Assembly: GCF_001949145.1 (NCBI RefSeq)
Contig: NW_019091435.1
Span: 473,167 to 537,166, forward strand
Reading direction: 5' to 3'
DNA length: 64,000 bases
From: Acanthaster planci
Taxonomy: Eukaryota > Echinodermata > Asteroidea > Valvatida > Acanthasteridae
The translations under genes and the position numbers were made by a program. The notes below the pieces were generated by a model. The model ran no database searches. It saw nothing but the letters and a program-made list of their open reading frames with translations, and was not told the origin of the DNA. Below, in pieces: positions 1 through 13,800 of this stretch (its first letter is position 1; every line of letters starts with the position of its first letter).

Positions 1-463
1 TTCGGATTGAATGGGTACTGTGGGCCTGCACATACCCTGTTGAATTTGGACTGAACGGGTACTGTGGGCCTGCACATACCCTGTTGAATTTGGACTGAAC
101 GGGTACTGTGGGCCTGCACATACCCTGTTGAATTTGGACTGAACGGGTACTGTGGGCCTGCACACACCCTGTTGAATTTGGACTGAATGGGTACTGTGGG
201 CCTGCACATACCCTGTTGAATTTGGATTGAATGGGTACTGTGGGCCTGCACATACCCTGTTGAATTTGGATTGAATGGGTACTGTGGGCCTACACATACC
301 CTGTTGAATTTGGACTGAACGGGTACTGTGGGCCTGCACATACCCTGTTGAATTTGGATTGAATGGGTACTGTGGGCCTGCACATGCCCTGTTGAATTTG
401 GACAGAATGGTTATTGTGGGCCTGCACATACCCTGTTGAATTTGGATTGAATGGGTACTGTGG
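1..463. repeat. 44-bp minisatellite, about 10.5 copies, runs off the window
   Basis: There is a tandem array with a 44-base period. A unit reads GGGTACTGTGGGCCTGCACA followed by TACCCTGTTGAATTTGGACT and GAAC. Copies start near 13, 57, 101, 145, 189, 233, 277, 321, 365, 409 and 453. Variation is limited to a few positions, such as ACTGAAC versus ATTGAAT; the copy at 409 is the most diverged (GGTTATTGTGG). The array is cut by the left window edge, so the true length is unknown. Because 44 is not a multiple of three, the open reading frame of about 60 codons across it on the minus strand is an artefact. Confidence 0.97.
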
Positions 464-3400
464 CCCTCTCACTTTTTACCATCAAGAATTTCAAATGGGT
501 ACTGTATTTGTAATGACAGAAAGCTTCCCATTAAAATGGTATTATGTACCGGGAGTACCGGTATGTAATATTATGTAATAATAACCATAAGAAGGACAAT
601 CTTCATTGTTTCTTAGGTACTGCCTGTCCACACTCTTTGTACTGTGCAGTGGGCTTGCTGTACCCAATCAAACAAAATCACACAGGTAAAGACCTGTTGG
701 AGTCTGTGTGATTGGGTACTGTGAAGTAAGAGTGTTTTTCCAAGGTGCTGAAGTTTGTGATTGGGGAAGGTTAGGTCCAGGTCCTTGGGTGGTTAGGGTT
801 ACGGAAGTTTCCACTGCAAGTCGAATCACAAAACGAAATCAAGTTTCTCACAGGTTTTTCCTTGAGTCATCACTTCAGAATCGCATGTGACAAGCAATAT
901 GGTTACACTGATTCTTGCTGCTGAATTGAATATACATATAAGAGATGTACTGAGAATGGCAACGAAGCAAGTTGGCAATGTAAGTAATGTCAGGCAAATG
1001 TTGTTATTGAAAACAATCAAAACCAGCACAATACTAGTAGAAGTATTTAATCAAAATTTCTGTGAGTTCAGTCACATACATGTAGGCTACCCTGTCTACA
1101 CACATGTACTAGAGTTCACAAGTGATACAGACTGTGTTGCAGGTTGGCAGTTATTCCTTTGCAAGTGTGATTTTCCTTAAATTCTGAGTCACAGCCTGGC
1201 TGAAGCTCTGTCAGTCCTAAATATTTTTCTTTCATTTAAAGCAAATTTTCAATGTTCAATTAAAGTGGAAGAAACTTCAAGAGTCAAGCAGGGTGTTCAG
1301 CATCAGATTTTTTGGTATAGCAGTGTTCATTAAAGCAATGTAGTACTTTATCTTTATACTTATGCAGAGATGACACATTTGATCAGCAAGGTTTCCACAA
1401 ATTGATTTCAGGATGATTTTACCTCAGCTGAACAGTCCTTTCAAAGACCATCCAGGTGTGCTCCCTGCTTACAGTTTGCCAGTGGTAAAACATGTACCAG
1501 TAGGTCTGACATACTCTGGGTACCGGTACTTGATCTGGGTGCAACCTTAAGATTCGGAATCTTTTTTCCCCGTTAAAAGAGTTCAACCGTTGTGTATTGC
1601 ATCAAACAGCTCTCACTATTCATCTCTTACTTATGGCACACAAAAGATTTGTAGAGATCAGATTAATAATGGCACTGAGAGGTAGTTTCTGATGACGTCT
1701 GGTTCAGACCCAGCACCCAACACCAAAATGATGTGCATAAGCTTTACCCATGCACGTACATGTGCGTGCCATTTGGCCCCACTGGCGCAATCTCAACCTG
1801 AACAAAGTCCTCTTCAAACTGAAGTGTGCAGGAAGACACCACAAAAGGTATCTTGTTCACTCCTTACAGCCGATAAGTGGCTGATTCATAGGCTGGCTGA
1901 AGCCCTGTCAGGAGAGGATGGTTGATAATTGAAGATTCTAGCATCAAGATCATTAGGATGAACACTTGGTGTCACTTACATTACAGCCAGCACATACTGG
2001 TACAAACCAATGACAGAACAGCAACGACAGTGATAGGATGACTAGGGACAGGCTACCAGTACATAAAGCGTGCTACTCCAAATGTTCTTGAAATAATCGG
2101 TTAAAGGTAGCCATGCTTACGTCTCATCCAAAAGATGTTCATTTTGTTCACAACTCTATTTACTTAAGGCTTCATCTTCCTTTCAAAACACATTTTTGTA
2201 TTTGAAACAGAACTGAATTGATTTAAAATCAGCTGAGCTACTTTAAATGAGCTACCGGTAATTTAAAATCATTTAGGTCCTCCATCGGAGTATATATACA
2301 TGTATATTGAGGCGATTATATGAATTGTCTCATTTAAGTCATCTTCATTCCTGCTCATCCTAGAAGTCTTAAAGTGTATTGGATTTATCCCACTTCTGAT
2401 TCAAGACTTGTGAATACTGTAAGATCAGTCATTTTTTCAAAGCAAACACTGACACCAGTTATTCCCTTCCATCGCTAAAGAGCATGCAAATGCGTACATC
2501 AGAGAAAAGAAATCACAACAAGAGAACTTTGCAAATAAACAAATTAATATTTAAAATCTTAAGTCACTTATAACATTTAATGTGTCAAAAACTTAATTGT
2601 TAAATTTCTTTTGACAACCCTTAAGTCAAGGTTAGCACCTCTCTACAGGTGTTAAAGTTTAAACAAAAATGCATGGGGCAGTTTATTTGAATTTTCCAGG
2701 AAAACTTAGAGTAGTCAGTGAGGTCTATAAAATGCATCCGCAAGAATGAAGTACATCAATACATCAAAGAAGTGCAAAAATGGATGACTAACGGAAAGAA
2801 ACTAAATTTCATCCAGTGCTTTGTGATGGGGGGCCGGTATAATTTACCAGGGCATACAATGTTGCCACAATTCTTTTCTTCAAATGTCAATTTTATAAAG
2901 TTGTTCTCAATTCAGAACATGTGTACATGTACCGGTACGTGACAGCCAATCAGGGAGCATACATACAAACTATTACAATGAACTTCTTTGTGAATACTGG
3001 TAACTGTAATTTGCTAACATTACAGCAAAGCACTGCCTTCTGGTTCCAGGAAATAGCAAAGCCATTGAAAGAAGTGGGAGTATGCAGGGGAATGCACTTC
3101 AAAAATACTTTTCAGCAATCTAAGGGATTTAACTTTACATGTACATGTAACACAACGGTTCATGGCCACTGTAAGGAAAAGTTTACAATGGATTTGCCGC
3201 ATGACTGAGTTACATGTCATGTATAACTCATGTTCATAGGTTTATTTTACATGTGTGATAAACTGCAGTGTTTAAGAATAGATGAGATTTGGTCTCAAAT
3301 TCCAAAGATTAAAAGTACAAAAACTAACAGCAAGGCAAAAGCTTTAAGTTTACCTGTTATAATGTGAGGTATTGACCCATCTGAATTTTTTTACAAATTT

Positions 3401-3531
3401 GGCCTGTTTACTGGAACAATTTTCATGCCTTCTTCAAGTAATACCAGTACTTAATAACAGTGGCATTTCAACTGAAGCAATCAATCAAAATATCACACAA
3501 AAATCAGCAGCAGAGATGTACATGAACCTAC
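464..3531 (-). other. Intron following the robo Ig1 exon; no gene seen
   Basis: The stretch downstream of the Ig1 exon donor (GTAGGT at 3531) on the minus strand should be intronic. I see no coding similarity on either strand. It holds several TACATGTA and TACCGGTA words and unremarkable AT-rich sequence. The remaining Ig1 exon probably lies beyond position 1. Confidence 0.5.
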
Positions 3532-3671
3532 CGTTATTGTTGGGTCTGGCCTTCCATCTGCCCTACATCGCAGGGTAGTAGGCTCCCCCCTTGGGACAAT
3601 CACACTCTGAGGATGTTCAGTTATCCGTGGAGGATAGTCTTCTCTCCTATTACCACCAGGTGCTCCAATCA
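3532..3671 (-). CDS. robo: robo: second coding exon, N-terminal half of Ig domain 1
   Basis: This 140-base minus-strand exon encodes the beginning of the first immunoglobulin domain of a Roundabout (Robo) receptor. Robo proteins are single-pass membrane receptors for Slit, and Ig1 is the main Slit-binding domain. Visible landmarks are [12 protein letters not shown], then VIVPRGEP, then [16 protein letters not shown]. This is the family pattern PPRI-EHP-V-GEP-TL-C-A-GRP-PTI that precedes the conserved Trp. The Cys is the B-strand cysteine of Ig1. The acceptor is TTGATTGCCAG at 3673-3672. The first two bases (TG) complete the codon begun by the leftover G of the exon at 47027, giving Val. The exon ends ACG at 3532 before the donor GTAGGT, phase 0, so the next exon should begin with the Trp codon. 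No sequence resembling the second half of Ig1 (the D-E-G-Y-C motif region) was seen between 1 and 3531. Other Ig-superfamily receptors fit less well. Confidence 0.9.
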
Positions 3672-3672
3672 C

Positions 3673-6600
3673 TGGCAATCAAATCACACAATACAGTCAT
3701 TACATTATTAACATCAGATGATTAACACATGAACAGGTGATGTGGTGACAACAACACTTCAAACTGAGACTAATGTTCGAAATGCACAGACTGCTTGTCA
3801 AAGAAAACAGTGTCAAAGAAAATTAGTTCGTGAAGACTGTTGGAATAAAAGTTAAGTAGTAAATACGTGTACTTTTGTAATGCAATATTTGATACCTTTA
3901 TCGTTCATTTTCACAATCTTGGGTTTGCACCTGTTTACAAAATCCCGAGTTTCCTTCATAATCCATTTGCCATCCTAATTTGGCTTTTATCAGCATCCTG
4001 ATTTTGTTCTACAGCACATTTAAGGAATGCTGTAATTTGGAAATATACATGTAGGGTCTATTTGTAACACAGTGTCCAACACTTTTATTATCTGGTTTCA
4101 CCATTCAAGTCTACAATCTACCCAGTATTTTCTCTTTTTCAGTTGTGACCAAATCCCACATGTAGTAAGCTTTCCATACAATCGCTAGATGTGTAACAAT
4201 TTTGGAATCCTTGATGAAAAAGGGTATTATGTCAGTGAAAAAGTTCAGGGATCCTACTTGTATGCATGGTGCAAAATTCTTTTAAGGTTTTCATCTTTAA
4301 AGTGGCTCTGGAGACTTGCAAGGCTGGGCCATAATTTTGCATTTATACGAACAATCTATTTTCTGTCCCAATTTTACTTTTGTCAGAGTCATGATATTAC
4401 TTTTAAATTTTCCAGCCATTACATTCAACCACTCTGCATCCTTCTTGCTCATACTGCATTCTTGGCAGGCACAATTAACACCTCAAGTAAAAAAAATGTG
4501 CATAAACCAAATAATACACATTGTAAGAAACTCTTGCAAAAGAAAGTTTTAATACATTGTATTATTTGTCTTTCAATAGACTTAATTTGAGAGGACTAGG
4601 CCTACATGTACAAATGGATGGTTGCACGACAGCTACAGTACACATTCATGAACCCATAAGCTTCATGCACGAGTACTGTACCTCATTCAATGCTGACAAA
4701 GAGACTGGCAAACTGCCTACATGCACATGTACCAGTAGTTGCACATTGATCATTTGCATTCCACACCAAATATATGAGAAAGAAACAATACCTATAGGGC
4801 TCTATGATTTGACTGTCCAATGGAAAGTTGCTACAAAGTAACAGAGTGCCTCCTGCTGTTTGTCCACTGATTCTCAAGAGCCTTTATTGGCTCTGATTCC
4901 TAATTACATGTAGATGCTTTTAGTCTACCCACCAGTTTATCTGAGCCAGCCCACAAGCACACCTACAGGGAGACACTTGGCCTGAAATACTACATGTAGT
5001 TGGAAGAAAATGCAGATGGTATTCTGAGTTGGTATTTCTGAAAATATTTCACTCCTTAAAACTGGTAAAATTCCAAACACTCCGTACATTTGACAGAGCC
5101 TGAGACAGACCACAATACCCATGAAGAATAAACCAGATGACTGACCTACATGTACCGGTACCTCAGTCTTAGGTTACTGGTTACTGGTACCTTCAGAACT
5201 AACCCCCAAAATACAGAAATCAAAATGTGATTGATAAATCACTTTCCAAATCAATCAAAAATACTCATATGCTTTAACAGTGAAGTATTTACTCTGTCAA
5301 ACTGTGAAACACTGTTCACCTCTTCCACTTTGAAAGAAGGGTTTTTATATCCAATTTTTTACAACACATGAATGCCAGAGAGGAAAGAGTAAAGCTGATG
5401 GAATTTGCCACTGTTGTGGCATTGACTGTTTTGGTTTTCTGTATTTTCTTTTTAATATTTTTTAATGTTGACTTTGAATGAAAACTGAAAAGTTGAATGC
5501 ATCTTCCACATTGGACTTTCTTCTTGTAACACACTGCATGACAAATTGCCAAATGCAACAAAATAAAAGTTTTAAAAAGCTGAGCTTGAAATTGGAAACC
5601 TCTCAAGCACACCAAAATGCAATTTCCCTAGAATTTGTTGCATGGTTCATGCGGTGTAAATACCAACCTTTGCACCATGAAGTGTTGCGAGTTCTACATG
5701 TAAGCAAACACACAACTGTCACCAATGTTGCATTCCATTATACTACTGCATTTAGCATCAGTACACTTCATGTCTTAACCCTAACCCCCTAGGGTATATG
5801 TAAAAATCATACTGAAATCGGAGAATTTGGGACTGTTTGGGCTACTGGATGAATGACAACCCTGTTTGAAAAATACTACCCAATGATGCACTCATGTGTA
5901 CATGTACAGTATGTCAACTAACATGTCAATATCAAACTCTCATTTTACTTACTGCACAGTGTTCATGTTCACAAGATTTTTACAGTATATGGCTTCAAAG
6001 CTCAAACAATGAAGACTAGCTTCAATGTACATGTATTAACCTAAATTTCACTTTGGTATCATCCAGCTGGAACATTTATTTTGATACAAAAGACAGTTCA
6101 GAGGCAGTTACTTGGGAAAAAAGACAAGCAGAATATGTGCAACATGCACGTACATGTACATGTACTATGTGTGTGTACATGTACATGTAGTTGTGTAAAC
6201 ATATAAGCATACACTGTACATGTACATGTACATGCATGAATTACAGGTCTACAGTCCTCAAGTATCGGTGCAGATGGGAGGATCATTTGTGTGCAATACA
6301 TGTACCGTAGGTTTACTTTAGGGTAATGTACATGTACATACTAGTACATGTGTATTTGTGAGGGGAAAAAAAGAAAGACAATTTCATTTGTAGCATGTGT
6401 GAGATGAGAATTCAAGTTTTACATTAATGTCACTCAGCATGTTCCCATAAGACAGAGCACTGAAAGTAACTTGAAAAAAAAAAAACAGGCCAGTGTAGTG
6501 AGAAACAGATCTACATGTACATGTACAAATTGTTTGGTCAGAGTTCCCCTGATACTTGAGCAAATAATGATTTGTGTAGGTGTGGGAATGGAGCAAAGGA

Positions 6601-9303
6601 GATGGGTTGGAATTCCCAGGCAGACTGAGAGGAGACTGAGTGGAGACAGTGCTGGTAATGGACACCACAAGATGGCTGTGTCGGCTAATAGGACAATCCT
6701 ATCATATCTAATCGGAGGGCCTGGGTAAAGCCTCATCTCAAAGACGACAGCAGCATGACCAAGGATGTGTCATGATAAACTACCTGTATTAATAAAACAT
6801 CTCCTTCAGCTTGTACAAGTTTGGTGAAAGTATGAAGTGCTTCAGTCAAGAATTCTGTTTGATTTCAATCATTCTGCTTGATTTCAATCATTCTGTTTGA
6901 TTTCAATCATTGGATTCTTTTAAAGCCTCAGAACAAAAAAGATTTTAATTTGATTTTCCTTTTGCACTGCACATGTGCAATGTAGATTTTGTGATGTGCA
7001 TAATACATACATGGACATGTTTTGTATTTTTACAGTATATTGGTGTTTTTCATTGTTGATGTTAAACTTTCAAAGATGAAGGTAACGTTTTATCCAAAAT
7101 GTGTGCTTCCAAATCTACTCAGAGGCATTGGGAAGAGAGATTTTGCAATACAAGTACTCACATACATGTACATGCCACCTAGCGGTGCATGTATGATATA
7201 CTGTATTACTTTGGATGGCACTTGATTAAAGGTAACCCTTCATACATGTACATGCACCTGCACTGTATATTCCATCAACTGCAAATGATACATATATACT
7301 TACAGTTGAAGATGTGGCAAAGCAAGGGATCATGTACATGTATAGTTTTGCCATGTACATATAGTTAATCAATGAGAGACTAGTGAGAGGAGCATTGGGA
7401 TAAGTGGTTGGTCCAATAAAGACCATCTACGTCATAAACTTCAAAAGCAGCAGTTCACCATTGATGTAAACGTACGATGTTTTAACCTACATGTATTTCT
7501 CAGTGTCTTCATGACGGGCAATGTATGATTTGGGGTTTACAAGCACTGTACAAAAACAAACACTTCAAAATGATGGCCAGATTTTTGGCTTAAATTTCAT
7601 GTGACTTTGAATGTCAGTTGCAATACCTGGCTGAAAGCCAGCACATATCAGAGTTGAAACAAGGCACCTCACCCGCGCTTTTCAATCATTTTCCTTGTCA
7701 AGGCAGAACAGGCAGTTTGGTAATCCTAGAACAGACCCTATCCCCAAGTACTCCAATATTGAGACTATCCCAGTGAAAGCCAAAGGCAATAAATCATCTC
7801 GCTTAAACTGACACTCTGCCTCAAAGTAGACACATTAAGATTGAAAAGCATATGAATGCTGGTGTCAAGTTTCTGATGTTTTAACCAAGACAAGATTTTG
7901 CAGTTATGATAGAAATACATGTAGAACTTGCCACTTAACATGTACACACATTTAATTGTTTATAAGCCCTGTGTGAGATGTATTTCACTGACATGTGCAT
8001 GTACATGTCATATGAAATAATTCCTGTATAGAGACCAAAGATATGCACAAATTATTCAAAAATGACATAATATGGATAAATACATGTACATGTATGACAA
8101 GACAACAGCACTGTTCACAAAGGCAGCACTGTACAAACTGATTACTTTTTCGATTTTGATTTTTTTCACTTCTTTGCTTTAAAACATCCTACATGTATTT
8201 GACCATTTTGACTACGCTTCCACAAGCAAAACATTATTAATGTCAAATTACATTAATGTTGCCAGGTGCAGAAATCTTTTTCTGCATTTACACAAAGAGA
8301 CACAAATCTGACAGGCCCTTGTAAACACAGAACATATCGCCTTGAAAGGCCACAAGAGATGCAAACACTCGGTAAACCTGCATGAACATTCCCCTATGGA
8401 AAAAATGCACTGAACAGGAGGAGTCAGTGAAGGAAAACAGGGATACATTCATTTTGACGTTTTCCCCAATGGACGTGCATTTTCATTCATTGACTTTGGC
8501 TAATTAATCATTCATTCTACTTATTGGATTCATGCCAAAGTTTACCTCCCAAAGAATTATCTAAGGGCTCTTACTGCCTGAAGTTGTAACTGATGAGTGT
8601 TTTCTGTAGTTTTACAATAGGAGAAACTTCTCTGGTGATTATCTTGAGATAAGAAGCTGTTTTCCTTCAAAATTCAAATATGTGTCTATGTGAAAACCGT
8701 TGATAGTATGTGTACATGTTTGGTTATTTTTGAACAGTACACACATACATGTACATGTAATTGTTGATATGTGTACATGGAGGCCTAACTGATTTTTGGT
8801 TCTTTTTTTATGCCATGTGGTGCACAACTTCGGGACGATGACTTTTTACTTGTTGATGTTAAGATCATTGTTTCTGTGAACAATGATCTGTTTGGTCAGT
8901 ATTGTTGATTAGTACCAAATTACAGAGAACAGAAATGATTAATGGCAGAGTTATCACTGCAATGTATACAAAAAGGCAGCGGGCAAGGAAATGGCCCAAC
9001 AAGAACAAAAAACCAAGGATCAATTTTGAAAGTACATCTGCACTATGGGAAGTACATGTACACGGCTTTGTCTTCAATCCAAATTAAAGGGCTACATGTC
9101 ATGAAAAATTCACAGCAAGAAAAATCAATGGACAGGGCTTCCAATATCTACATGGACATGCTGAACCAGACAACTGGTCAGTTGATCATTTTAATATACT
9201 GGTAGTATCCATTCTGCACTGGCATAATTGCTCTCCCTCCCATAACAAACAATGGGAGATCGAATGCAAAGACAGAGCCGATTTGGGTGCTACAATACAT
9301 GTA
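3673..9303. other. Intronic stretch without recognised gene
   Basis: This is AT-rich sequence with no convincing exon on either strand. It includes a dense TACATGTA cluster at 6140-6350 and a small tandem array at 6848-6912. The open frames of 60-133 codons here show no domain, no good start context and unremarkable composition. Confidence 0.5.
6848..6912. repeat. 19-bp tandem repeat, three copies
   Basis: There are three consecutive units close to ATTCTGTTTGATTTCAATC; the middle one has GCTT instead of GTTT. The third copy runs into ATTGG. Confidence 0.85.
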
Positions 9304-10065
9304 CAGTAGAATGCCACTATACTGAACATTCGGCTATACTGAACATCGTCCGTGGCGCCCAATATTTTGTGCACAAAACCTACCGAACACTATGCAGTTG
9401 TCATTTGTAATTTCCGAACGTCAACTTGATAAAACAGTCAGGTTTCTTTAAGTTGGAAAGTGACAAATGGCCACTATTTCCCCAAGGATTAGAAGGAAAA
9501 GCCACTAGTTGTTGAAGAGTTAATTGTAAATAAACTAGCTGAGAAACTGGGTACATGTACTGTACATGTACATTGATCTGCACTTGTTCAAAGTCATGCT
9601 CTAGTAACAGCAAGGGCAAGCACGGTTAATCTGCCAACGGAATTGAATGGACACTGATTTTGGGACTCCGCATGATCGGTATTGCACTAACATTAGTCTA
9701 AAGAGGGCGCCGCTGATACACAAGCCACCGAGATTCGCCACGGAATGCATAAGAGATCAATCCTGTGCAGTAGCTTCACGATTTTTAGGATAAACTTGAA
9801 ATCAATTTTGCCACTTCAGATTTAATAAAAAATAAAAATAATTAACGGATACATTTTTAGAAACCTTAAACGAGAATGCAATGGTAAACTATCACAAAAA
9901 CAGCGAACCATAGTATCCCAAGAGGGTGCACTTCAGTTTGACAAGAGAAGGCACTGTTCAACATGGCATCGAAACGTTCGGCAGTAAATTTCGCTATACC
10001 GAATGACTGCTGTACCGAACATTTAGCGTGGACCCCGTCATGTTCGTTATAGCGGCATTCCACTG
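9304..10065. mobile_element. Tigger/pogo-like non-autonomous DNA transposon (762 bp)
   Basis: The element has inverted ends CAGTAGAATGCCACTATACT on the left and, reverse-complemented on the right, CAGTGGAATGCCGCTATAAC. Both are followed shortly by GAACAT and then degenerate TATAC-GAACAT sub-repeats. Each end is flanked by TA (9302-9303 and 10066-10067), the expected target duplication of the Tc1/mariner superfamily. The CAGT-GAA-CGCTATAACGAAC style of terminus is typical of the Tigger/pogo branch. No transposase reading frame is present, so the copy is an internally deleted passenger. The inner part is richer in CpG than its surroundings. Confidence 0.8.
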
Positions 10066-10357
10066 TATTTCATTGATTTTCCTCCCCAAATACATGATAT
10101 GTATGGTCAAATGCCCTGAAGTTTAGTCTCACGCATACGTACCTCAGATTGGAGAACATGACCCAATTTCTCCTTCTCCTTTGTCCTTACATTTAAACTT
10201 TATGCCCTGCATGCTTTGAAAAAATGGTTTTGGATATGCCATTCAGCACAAGTACAATTTGACAAGTCAGGGGTTACCATCTCACATGTACGTGCCAAGA
10301 TCAACTGGTCAACTCCTGCACATTTTGTTGGTACTGAGTATCCCAGAATCCTCCGAA

Positions 10358-10856
10358 GTCAAGCAGTGTGTAGGAACCTATGGTTTAAGGGTCAAGCAGT
10401 GTGTAGGAACCTATGGTTACATGGTAAAGCAGTGTGTAGGAACCTATGGTTTAAGGGTCAAGCAGTGTGTAGGAACCTATGGTTTAAGGGTCAAGCAGTG
10501 TGTAGGAACCTATGGTTACATGGTCAAGCATTGTGTAGGAACCTATGGTTACATGGTCAAGCAGTGTGTAGGAACCTATGGCTACATGGTCAAGCAACGT
10601 GTAAGAACCTATGGTTACATGGTCAAGCATTGTGGAGGAACCTATGGCTACATGGTCAAGCAGTGTGTAGGAACCTATGGTTACATGGTCAAGCAGTGTG
10701 TAGGAACCTAGGGCTACATGGTCAAGCAACGTGGAGGAACCTATGGCTATATGGTCAAGCAGTGTGTAGGAACCTATAGTTACATGGTCAAGCAGTGTGT
10801 GGGAACATAATGGTTACAAGGTCAAGCCGTGCGTAGGAACATAATGGTTACAAGGT
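10358..10856. repeat. 33-bp minisatellite, about 15 copies
   Basis: The unit is GTCAAGCAGTGTGTAGGAAC followed by CTATGGTTACATG, 33 bases, repeated about 15 times. Variants include TTTAAGG for TTACATG and CAACGTG for CAGTGTG. The last two copies carry an extra base (ACATAATGG). Since 33 is divisible by three, three overlapping frames stay open over much of the array. The longest (10216-10779) would encode an 11-residue repeat of the type GQAVCRNLWLH. There is no sign of codon-level selection: several frames are equally open and the variants change residues freely. Confidence 0.96.
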
Positions 10857-13800
10857 ACATTCTCTCTTCTTCCAATAGTGTGCAGAGACCATAGCACATT
10901 CCACATTCTTGAATTTCAAGGAGCATGAGGCAACAAGGACAGTAAAACTGGGCAGGGCTCCGCCATACTTTATAATCAAGAATTTCATCATTTTGAGACA
11001 CCTGGGAGGTTTAAGGTCAAAAGATGGCAATTTACAAAATTAGTGACAACATGCACTAGTTTAATAAAATTCTAGTCTTTGTGTTGTACATGTATGGTAC
11101 ATTATTTCGTGTTTTTTAAATCTTCAAGTTTCTTTTACACTGAATACATGCGACTGTTACACAATGCTACTTGACTGTGCATCAACCCCATGTGGTGAAT
11201 CTTGAATAATATGACAAGGGACTGTCCTGGCAATGCATTTAGCATAAACTCATCTCGTGCATCTTTAAACATCTGGAACAGCTGGCCAAAGAGCAATGCT
11301 CCTTGAGTGCATTCAGGTTATGAATGCGCATTTTGTTATAAGGTGTCTTTGCTGTCTGGGTTGGCTCACTACTGACACAATCAATACTGAGTTTTTACTC
11401 ATGAAGATGCATTCTTTCAAATGCATGTTATCTACTGCCATTGTTCTGTTGCTGCTTGCCACAGGTTTGTGTTTAAACAGATTAATAACATGATATGGCT
11501 TTTTGTTGGGTTTAAAGGGCTGATGCAGGACAAATTTTCTAACACAAATGCACCGTTGGTCCACTGAATGCCATTATCAATTGTTGCATCGTGGTGTTAA
11601 GTCCACTATAATGTTTATGCTGAATGTGAATTTCAAAAATCACATGCAAAACAGTCATTTATGACAAAACCTTGTTATTTCTGACCATATAGCTATATAC
11701 ATGTACGTGTATAAACACTAGAGTACTGACTCATGTATAAAGTGATGCCTGCTGGGCACATCCATGTTTGTGCCCAAACCTATGGAAAACTCAAAATTTT
11801 GTACGGCTATTTTGCGTATCTACGTCTGTATTCCAAAATGACACATCAAAAAAGCTGATGTACATGTGCAAACCATCTGAATGCACAATCAGTAAATGAG
11901 CGTTTCATTCGGCTCTGTGCAAAAAAAGCAAATGTGTGCGTGCGTATGCGTTGCACATGAATTTTGCCGTGAATTGTTTTTTAATCAGATTTTATTGGTA
12001 ACCAATGTGCAAGACAGCTGCTGCTCAAGAGCCATCAACTCACTTAACACTGGCTGAATTAAGGTATGCCCTTTTAATTTAGCTGAACTTATTCATCGAA
12101 AGCTATGTATGTAAATAAACATGTGCCATTGCTCTGGACGTGGCCACCTTATTCAAAAGATGTACTGACGTTCGCACATGTTGTACTTGTGCATTGCATT
12201 TAGATGTACAGTGTGTATAATCCAAAAGTCGTTCTATCTGATTTCAAATGTTCTACAAGCACACCTGATTCAAAATATCCGCACCCAGGAAGGCGTCGCA
12301 TTTCCTCCGCATGAAGAATGAAAAGTTAGTGCTCCAGTTTATATATAGCTCTATGTTTCGGACACTGCACAAGTTTTTTGCTACAATCATTTGTTTGGTT
12401 TGTTTATTTGTTGATGAAGTACATGTGTACAGGCATGTAACCATCATTTCCAGAACATCAAAAGAAATGCTCCAGTGAGAAACATGTTCAGTTCAGATTT
12501 AAAGAGCCAAAACTCAGAGCATTTTCCTCAGATGTCAAAAAATAGCCTTAATGCTGGGGGGAAAACGAAAAAGGGAACTTTCAAAAAATAACAAACCACA
12601 TATAGGGTGCCTAACCACGTTTGTACAGAGCAGGCCAGAGTTTTTTATCCATGATGCTCAATCCTTTTGTCAGAAACATTTGAAGAGGGGGCAAAAAAAA
12701 GAATAAATAAATAGTTCTTTTTAGTTTCTCAAAATTCCATATTTCAGAGAGGAGGGGAAACAATTAAAATCTAATTCAAATAATTGAAAACTTGTAATAG
12801 AATTGGTGCCTTTTCTTTTTTGAACTAAGGTTTGACTGAAGGTGCACTGTATTTTAAGTTTTAACCACCAGGTGGTATTACAGTAGCTTTGCTTTGAAAA
12901 CTCTTCTGCTTACACTAAAGAAATAGTCCAAATAGTTGTGTGAGGGCACTCTACAACAATCATGAAAATCTATCAGTCACTGGCGTCTCAGGTTAATACT
13001 AATGATTGCATGACAAGTCAGACGATAAATGCTCGGTAATGTCTGGAATATTCTGCAGATACTTTGGACCCATACGGCTTACATTCATGCCTGATCAACA
13101 TGTACATGCATAACGTGTACCTACAGCTTAGCCTGACATTGTCCTTTTTTGCTGGAAATGAAAGCAGTCAATGCCGATGGTCCAATTCACTGCATTTAGG
13201 TTTCTACATGTACAACCCAACTGACACTTCAGCAGAGGACAGATTAAACATAAAGAATGTCAGCATACATGTAGATTGGAGTGGCAGAAAAAAATCACAT
13301 TTTTAAAAATCCATTTCCAGGATTTTTCAGAGCAGCAGGTCTGAGGACATGCCCCCCCCCAATTATTATTTTTTTCAGGGCTCCCCCAACAAGCTCTGTC
13401 TTCAGAAAACAGACATCCAAATACGATGCATGCTTTCTTCTAAAGTTAACACTTATTTAATGGCCCGTGCACATTTTCAAAGTGTTGTACATTTTCAAAT
13501 GAATTATAAGTTTTTAAACGCGACGATTCAACAACATACTGGTCCTAGTACATGTACTGCAGGTATTAGGACAGAGACCTTCATTATAATTATTACATCT
13601 GAGTAATGCTAGCACAAGGGTTCCTTTGCTGTTAGGAATTATCAAACTCAGCAGGCTACTACCCAGTCAAGTTGCAGCTGACAGGTTAGCATTGACATCT
13701 GCCACCTCCAAATGACAAAGAAATCACTTTCACAGGGTGTGCACAGCAGTGGTCTCTGGACTCCCCTGAACCATGCTGAGACTGATAAGAGCATAGAGTT

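Noticed and set aside
10216-10779. 187-codon ORF with an 11-residue repeat
   Set aside because: It is produced by the 33-bp minisatellite; three frames are open and no splice or domain evidence exists.
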